Shown one piece after another: positions 6,433 through 9,947 of a DNA stretch of 9,947 bases (its first letter is position 1; each line of letters begins with the position of its first letter). Origin of the DNA: CAMLDH01 sp966250375 (GTDB taxonomy: Bacteria; Pseudomonadota; Gammaproteobacteria; Burkholderiales; Burkholderiaceae_D); contig CBINHE010000127.1 of assembly GCA_966250375.1 (NCBI GenBank), forward strand, positions 1 through 9,947, written 5' to 3'. The notes beneath the pieces are model-generated. The model was not told the origin of the DNA. It saw only the letters and a list, made by a program, of their open reading frames with translations, and searched no databases. A program made the position numbers and the translations under genes.

Positions 6433-6594
6433 AAGTGGAAAATTCAGCCCGCCACACCGAGTAAAAATCATGGAAACGACGAAACAATTGCTAATCATCG
6501 CGATGAGTGGGACGCCGGCAGTGCAAAGTTCCACGCCTGATAGGATTTATTTTTAATTTTATGCTGGAAATTAGCGGTGCCCGGTTAAAAATCG
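6433..6594. other. intergenic stretch with no recognisable feature
   Basis: Between the end of the composite repeat and the dyad before the TetR promoter I see no gene, RNA or clear signal. The frames open here start inside the repeat and have no family resemblance. The stretch is AT-rich, particularly 6541-6594. Confidence 0.4.
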
Positions 6595-6611
6595 AACCAA
6601 ATTAATTGGTT
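6595..6611. promoter_or_regulatory. AACCAA-TTGGTT dyad upstream of the TetR promoter
   Basis: Perfect 6-bp arms AACCAA (6595-6600) and TTGGTT (6606-6611) flank a 5-base AT centre. It ends 45 bases before the TTGACA box. A dyad of this size is typical of an operator for a dimeric regulator. Whether the adjacent TetR protein binds it cannot be told from sequence alone. Confidence 0.3.
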
Positions 6612-6655
6612 ATCGCTGGGTGCTGCGTCCTCGCAATTCAATCAAAGTCCCCAGT

Positions 6656-6684
6656 TTGACATTTGGATTGTGGTACGCAATAGT
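6656..6684 (+). promoter_or_regulatory. sigma70-type promoter of the TetR/beta-oxidation operon
   Basis: A perfect -35 TTGACA (6656-6661) and AATAGT (6679-6684, 4 of 6 matches) are separated by exactly 17 bases. They lie about 60 bases upstream of the proposed GTG start. GTAC repeats around the -10 (6673-6676 and 6683-6686) and CGGACGTTCG just downstream could serve autoregulation. Confidence 0.6.
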
Positions 6685-6745
6685 ACGGACGTTCGATTCA
6701 GTTTTTTCAGACTACGCCAGCAGCATTTTTGATAAGGCATTTTCC

Positions 6746-7447
6746 GTGACTACCAACCTTGCCGATTCGACACAAAAATACATGCGTAAAGGTGAGCTTA
6801 CGCGTGCCGCAATCCTCGACGTGGCACTTGATGTGGCTAGTCGCGATGGTTTGGAAGGGTTGACCATCGGTCTGTTGGCAGACAAGATGAACATGAGCAA
6901 GTCTGGTGTGTTTGCGCATTTCGGCTCGCGTGAGGATTTGCAAATTGAAGTGTTGAAGCTGTATCACCACCACTTTGAGCAGGAAGTGTTTTATCCGGCC
7001 ATGAAAGAGCCACGGGGCCTGCCGCGTTTGCAGTCGATGTTTGCGCGTTGGGTGCGGCGTGTGACGGTCGAGATCGCATCCAGTTGTATCTATATCAGTG
7101 GTGCAGTCGAATACGATGATCGGCCCGGCGCAATCCGTGAAGAACTGGCCGGCATGGTACGTGCGTGGCAAGACGCGCTGTTGCGCTGCTTGCAACAGGC
7201 GACCGATATGGGGCACTTGCGTGCCGATACCGACCCGCAACAGATAGTCTTCGAGATGTACGGATTGATTCTTGCGCTGCATCACGATGCCCGCTTCATG
7301 AAGCGTCCGGGCAGCATGGATCATGCACAACGCGGTTTCGACCGTTTGCTGAAAAACTATATCAACCCGCCGTCGGCATCGAATGATGTGCCGGCAGCAA
7401 GTCAGAGCCCCAAGCCCGCTGCGAAAAGTGCAGCGCAGTCCGTTTAG
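6746..7447 (+). CDS. TetR/AcrR-family regulator of the beta-oxidation operon
   Basis: DNA-binding repressor, probably sensing an acyl-CoA. The N-terminal TetR domain is clear: KGELTRAAILDVALDVASRD (15-34), then the helix-turn-helix GLTIGLLADKMNMSKSGVFA (38-57) and HFGSREDLQIEVLKLY. The C-terminal ligand domain is of the kind found beside acyl-CoA dehydrogenase genes in betaproteobacteria, and the tail is Ala/Ser/Pro/Lys-rich. The GTG at 6746 is preferred because AAGG lies eight bases upstream and it leaves a short lead before the domain, giving 233 residues. The frame is open to an ATG at 6620, but that form would begin upstream of the promoter. The ATG at 6782 is the other alternative. It ends 16 bp before the dehydrogenase, so the two are almost certainly co-transcribed. 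Confidence 0.85.
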   Translation: MTTNLADSTQKYMRKGELTRAAILDVALDVASRDGLEGLTIGLLADKMNMSKSGVFAHFGSREDLQIEVLKLYHHHFEQEVFYPAMKEPRGLPRLQSMFARWVRRVTVEIASSCIYISGAVEYDDRPGAIREELAGMVRAWQDALLRCLQQATDMGHLRADTDPQQIVFEMYGLILALHHDARFMKRPGSMDHAQRGFDRLLKNYINPPSASNDVPAASQSPKPAAKSAAQSV

Positions 7448-7463
7448 CCGTCAGGAGAAAATC

Positions 7464-9254
7464 ATGGGTCAATACATTGCTCCCTTGCGTGACATGCAGT
7501 TTGTATTACACGAGTTGTTGCATGTCGAAGATGCATTGAAGCAAATGCCGAAGCATGCAGAAGTCGATGCCGATATCATCAATCAGGTATTGGAAGAGGG
7601 GGGCAAGTTCGCTTCCGAAGTGCTGTTTCCGCTGAATCATTCGGGTGACCGTGAGGGCTGCCATCTGGACAAGGAAACCCACGTCGTCGCGATACCGAAA
7701 GGCTTCAAGGAGGCGTACGACAAATACGTCGAGGCCGGCTGGCCATCGCTGTCGTGTGACCCCGAGTACGGCGGCCAGGGTTTGCCGATCGTGCTGAATA
7801 ATTCGTTCATCGAAATGCTCAACTCGGCCAACCAGGCTTGGACCATGTATCCGGGCCTGTCGCATGGTGCCTATGAATGCCTGCACGCGCACGGTACGGC
7901 GGAACAAAAAGCGTTGTATTTACCGAAACTGGTGTCGGGCGAGTGGACCGGCACCATGTGCCTGACCGAAGCGCACTGCGGCACCGACCTCGGCTTGTTG
8001 CGCTCGAAAGCCGAGCCGCAGGTAGACGGCTCCTGCAAGATCAGCGGCGGCAAGATTTTCATCTCCGCCGGAGAGCATGAAATGTCGGCCAACATCATCC
8101 ATCTGGTACTGGCACGGCTGCCGGATGCGCCACCAGGCACCAAGGGCATTTCGCTATTTCTGGTGCCGAAATTCATTCCGAATGCGGATGGCACGCTGGG
8201 CAAGCGCAATGCGATTTTCTGCGGCGCGATCGAAGAAAAGATGGGCATCCACGGCAACTCGACTTGCCAGCTGAACCTGGATGGCGCGATCGGCTGGTTG
8301 ATCGGCGAGCCGAACAAGGGCTTGAATGCGATGTTCGTGATGATGAATGTCGCGCGTCTGGGGGTCGGCATGCAATCGCTGGGTTTGACCGAAGTCGCGT
8401 ACCAGAATGCATTGGTGTATGCGAAAGACCGTCTGCAAATGCGCAGCCTGTCCGGCCCGAAGGCACCGGACAAGCCGGCCGATCCGATCATTGTGCATCC
8501 GGACGTGCGCCGCATGCTGTTGACCGCAAAAGCGTACGCTGAAGGCGGCCGTGCGTTCAGCTCGTATGTCGCGCTGCAGATCGACAAGGAATTGAATCAT
8601 CCCGATGAAGACGTGCGCAAGGATGCGGCCGATGAAGTCGCGTTGCTGACCCCGATCATCAAGGCTTTTCTGACCGACAACGGCTGGACTGCAACTTCGG
8701 AAGCGATGCAGGTATACGGCGGTCACGGTTACATCGCCGAGTGGGGTATGGAGCAGTATGTGCGCGACGCCCGCATCAACATGATTTACGAAGGCACCAA
8801 TACGATTCAGTCACTGGATTTGCTGGGCCGCAAGGTGTTGATGGATAACGGTGCCAAACTGCGCAAGTTCGGCGCGAAAGTGCAGGCGTTTGTGGAAGAA
8901 AACGGCCTGGATGAAGCGCTGTCCGAATTCATCACGCCGCTGGCCGATCTGGGCGACAAGGTCACCAAGCTGACGATGGAAATCGGCATGAAAGCGTTCC
9001 AGAATCCGGATGAGGTCGGTGCCGCCGCGGTACCGTACCTGCGCGTCGTCGGTCACATGGTGTACGCGTACTTCTTTGCGCAAATGGCGAAGATTGCGCT
9101 GGAAAAGCAGGATTGCGGCGACAACTTCTACAAAGCGAAATTGGCAACCGCACGTTTCTACTTTGCGCGCCTGCTGCCTGAAACCGCAATGCTGATTCGC
9201 CAGGCGCGTTCCGGCAGTGCGAACCTGATGGCACTTGACGCTGATCTGTTTTAA
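7464..9254 (+). CDS. acyl-CoA dehydrogenase, ~600-residue class
   Basis: FAD-dependent enzyme catalysing the first beta-oxidation step, acyl-CoA to trans-2-enoyl-CoA. The 596-residue length and MGQYIAPLRDMQFVLHELL start fit the extended class with an extra short N-terminal segment and a C-terminal domain, to which DmdC (methylmercaptopropionyl-CoA dehydrogenase) and Pseudomonas FadE-type enzymes belong. Visible motifs are CLTEAHCGTD (166-175, flavin/acyl region), VYGGHGYIAEWGMEQYVRDA and IYEGTNTIQ, whose Glu443 sits where the catalytic base of the family lies. AGGAG six bases before the ATG at 7464 fixes the start; frames open further upstream overlap the TetR gene. Chain length and exact substrate cannot be read from sequence. 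The downstream FadB-like gene supports a fatty-acid role over a sulfur one. Confidence 0.92.
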   Translation: MGQYIAPLRDMQFVLHELLHVEDALKQMPKHAEVDADIINQVLEEGGKFASEVLFPLNHSGDREGCHLDKETHVVAIPKGFKEAYDKYVEAGWPSLSCDPEYGGQGLPIVLNNSFIEMLNSANQAWTMYPGLSHGAYECLHAHGTAEQKALYLPKLVSGEWTGTMCLTEAHCGTDLGLLRSKAEPQVDGSCKISGGKIFISAGEHEMSANIIHLVLARLPDAPPGTKGISLFLVPKFIPNADGTLGKRNAIFCGAIEEKMGIHGNSTCQLNLDGAIGWLIGEPNKGLNAMFVMMNVARLGVGMQSLGLTEVAYQNALVYAKDRLQMRSLSGPKAPDKPADPIIVHPDVRRMLLTAKAYAEGGRAFSSYVALQIDKELNHPDEDVRKDAADEVALLTPIIKAFLTDNGWTATSEAMQVYGGHGYIAEWGMEQYVRDARINMIYEGTNTIQSLDLLGRKVLMDNGAKLRKFGAKVQAFVEENGLDEALSEFITPLADLGDKVTKLTMEIGMKAFQNPDEVGAAAVPYLRVVGHMVYAYFFAQMAKIALEKQDCGDNFYKAKLATARFYFARLLPETAMLIRQARSGSANLMALDADLF

Positions 9255-9266
9255 GTTGCTGCTTTG

Positions 9267-9442
9267 CTCCTCCCCTTTCAAGGGGGAGGTTGGGTGGGGG
9301 ATGGGGTTTTATCTTGCTGCTTTTAACCCATCCCCCCTTGCCGGGCGCACACAGGCTTGCAAGCCTGTGCCGTTCCGCAAGCAGGCGACATGTCGCCTGA
9401 AACCCTTGCTCCACCCCTAACCCTCCCCTTGAAGGGGAGGGG
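9267..9442. repeat. hairpin-rich repeat inside the beta-oxidation operon
   Basis: Five hairpins in series fill the gap between the two enzymes. They are CCTCCCC/GGGGAGG (9269-9289); GGGGGATGGG/CCCATCCCCC (9296-9305, 9327-9336); a perfect 20-bp palindrome with core CTTGCAAG and arms CACAGG/CCTGTG (9350-9369); a perfect 18-bp palindrome CAGGCGACATGTCGCCTG (9382-9399); and CCCTCCCCTT/AAGGGGAGGG (9421-9441). The outer hairpins are inverted copies of each other, so the element has its own ends, unlike those at 6015-6432. The middle is the same palindrome module: it carries CCGTTCCGCA after the first palindrome and GAAACCCTTGCTCCACCC after the second. No T run follows any stem, so none is a clear terminator. 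Confidence 0.75.
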
Positions 9443-9473
9443 ATATCCGCTACGAATTTAAAGGAAGTAATCC

Positions 9474-9947
9474 ATGTCTAATTTCATCGTCAAAAAAGTC
9501 GCCGTCCTCGGCGCAGGCGTGATGGGGGCGCAAATCGCCGCGCACTGCGTGAATGCCAAAGTGCCCGTGGTGCTGTTCGACCTGCCTGCCAAGGAAGGCC
9601 CGAAGAACGGCATCGTGTTGCGCGCCATCGAAAACCTGAAACAGCTCAGCCCGGCGCCGCTCGGCAACAAGGACCATGCCGCGCTGATCGAAGTTGCGAA
9701 CTACGAAGACAATCTCGACATCCTCAAGGGCTGCGACCTGATCATCGAAGCGATTGCGGAACGCATGGAATGGAAGCATGACTTGTACAAAAAAGTCTCG
9801 CCATTCATCGCACCGAATGCGATCTTCGCATCCAACACCTCCGGCCTGTCGATCACCGCATTGTCCAATGGCTTCGACGCCGAATTGAAATCGCGCTTCT
9901 GCGGCGTGCACTTCTTCAACCCGCCGCGCTACATGCACCTGGTCGAA
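9474..9947 (+). CDS. 3-hydroxyacyl-CoA dehydrogenase, FadB-like (5' part, cut by window end)
   Basis: NAD-dependent oxidation of 3-hydroxyacyl-CoA to 3-ketoacyl-CoA, the third beta-oxidation step. The 158 residues present contain the Rossmann motif GAGVMG (13-18), IIEAIAERMEWK (90-101) and SNTSGLSI with conserved Ser123. GVHFFNPPRYMHLVE (144-158) carries the His146 expected to be catalytic. AAGGA eight bases before the ATG at 9474 is a good ribosome site. The dehydrogenase domain at the very N-terminus suggests the ~800-residue betaproteobacterial form, with an enoyl-CoA hydratase domain following, but that part lies outside the window. It follows the acyl-CoA dehydrogenase in the same direction and probably belongs to the same operon despite the repeat between them. 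Confidence 0.9.
   Translation, partial: MSNFIVKKVAVLGAGVMGAQIAAHCVNAKVPVVLFDLPAKEGPKNGIVLRAIENLKQLSPAPLGNKDHAALIEVANYEDNLDILKGCDLIIEAIAERMEWKHDLYKKVSPFIAPNAIFASNTSGLSITALSNGFDAELKSRFCGVHFFNPPRYMHLVE

Noticed and set aside
5976..6556. Several open frames on both strands through the repeat region
   Set aside because: Their sequence is made of repeat arms and palindromes, with no family resemblance and no good ribosome sites.
6620..6745. Longer form of the TetR gene from the ATG at 6620
   Set aside because: It would start upstream of the TTGACA promoter, adds 42 residues with no family resemblance, and lacks a ribosome site.

Overview
The window looks like a chromosomal segment of a betaproteobacterium, most likely Oxalobacteraceae of the Herminiimonas/Janthinobacterium type. 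This is inferred from moderate GC, the style of the housekeeping proteins, and the order of a TetR regulator, a ~600-residue acyl-CoA dehydrogenase and a FadB-type protein. No database search was possible, so the genus is a guess.

Region 1 (1-3430) is ordinary core genome, all on the + strand. A possible gene tail and a strong rho-independent terminator are followed by nudB (dihydroneopterin triphosphate pyrophosphatase, folate synthesis). Next come a YbhP-type endonuclease/exonuclease/phosphatase protein and the cardiolipin synthase clsB, the same pairing as ybhP-ybhO in E. coli, and then hslR (Hsp15, S4 RNA-binding). A degenerate hairpin-forming repeat (631-807) lies between nudB and the ybhP homologue.

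Region 2 (3430-6745) is accessory. It holds an inverted REP pair and a frameshifted remnant of what looks like an ISAzo13-type transposase. A large minus-strand gene (3814-5784) encodes an unrecognised ~656-residue protein with two hydrophobic segments and what reads like a Lon-like AAA+ module without a Walker A lysine. Behind its promoter lie two abutting intergenic elements, one bounded by a 27-bp imperfect inverted repeat (5834-6013) and one by ~57-bp inverted repeats (6015-6432).

Region 3 (6656-9947) is a fatty-acid beta-oxidation cluster. A good sigma70-type promoter reads into a TetR-family regulator, then 16 bp later an acyl-CoA dehydrogenase. After a 219-bp gap filled by another hairpin-rich repeat comes a 3-hydroxyacyl-CoA dehydrogenase (FadB-like), cut by the window end.

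The most unusual signal is a palindromic module seen four to five times (6091-6372 and 9350-9399). The linkers between palindromes are conserved (CCGTTnCGCAGGC and CGAAACCCC). Each palindrome keeps the core CTTGCAAG, but its flanking arms differ completely between copies while remaining self-complementary. This resembles compensatory covariation. The same module occurs inside two elements with unrelated outer ends.
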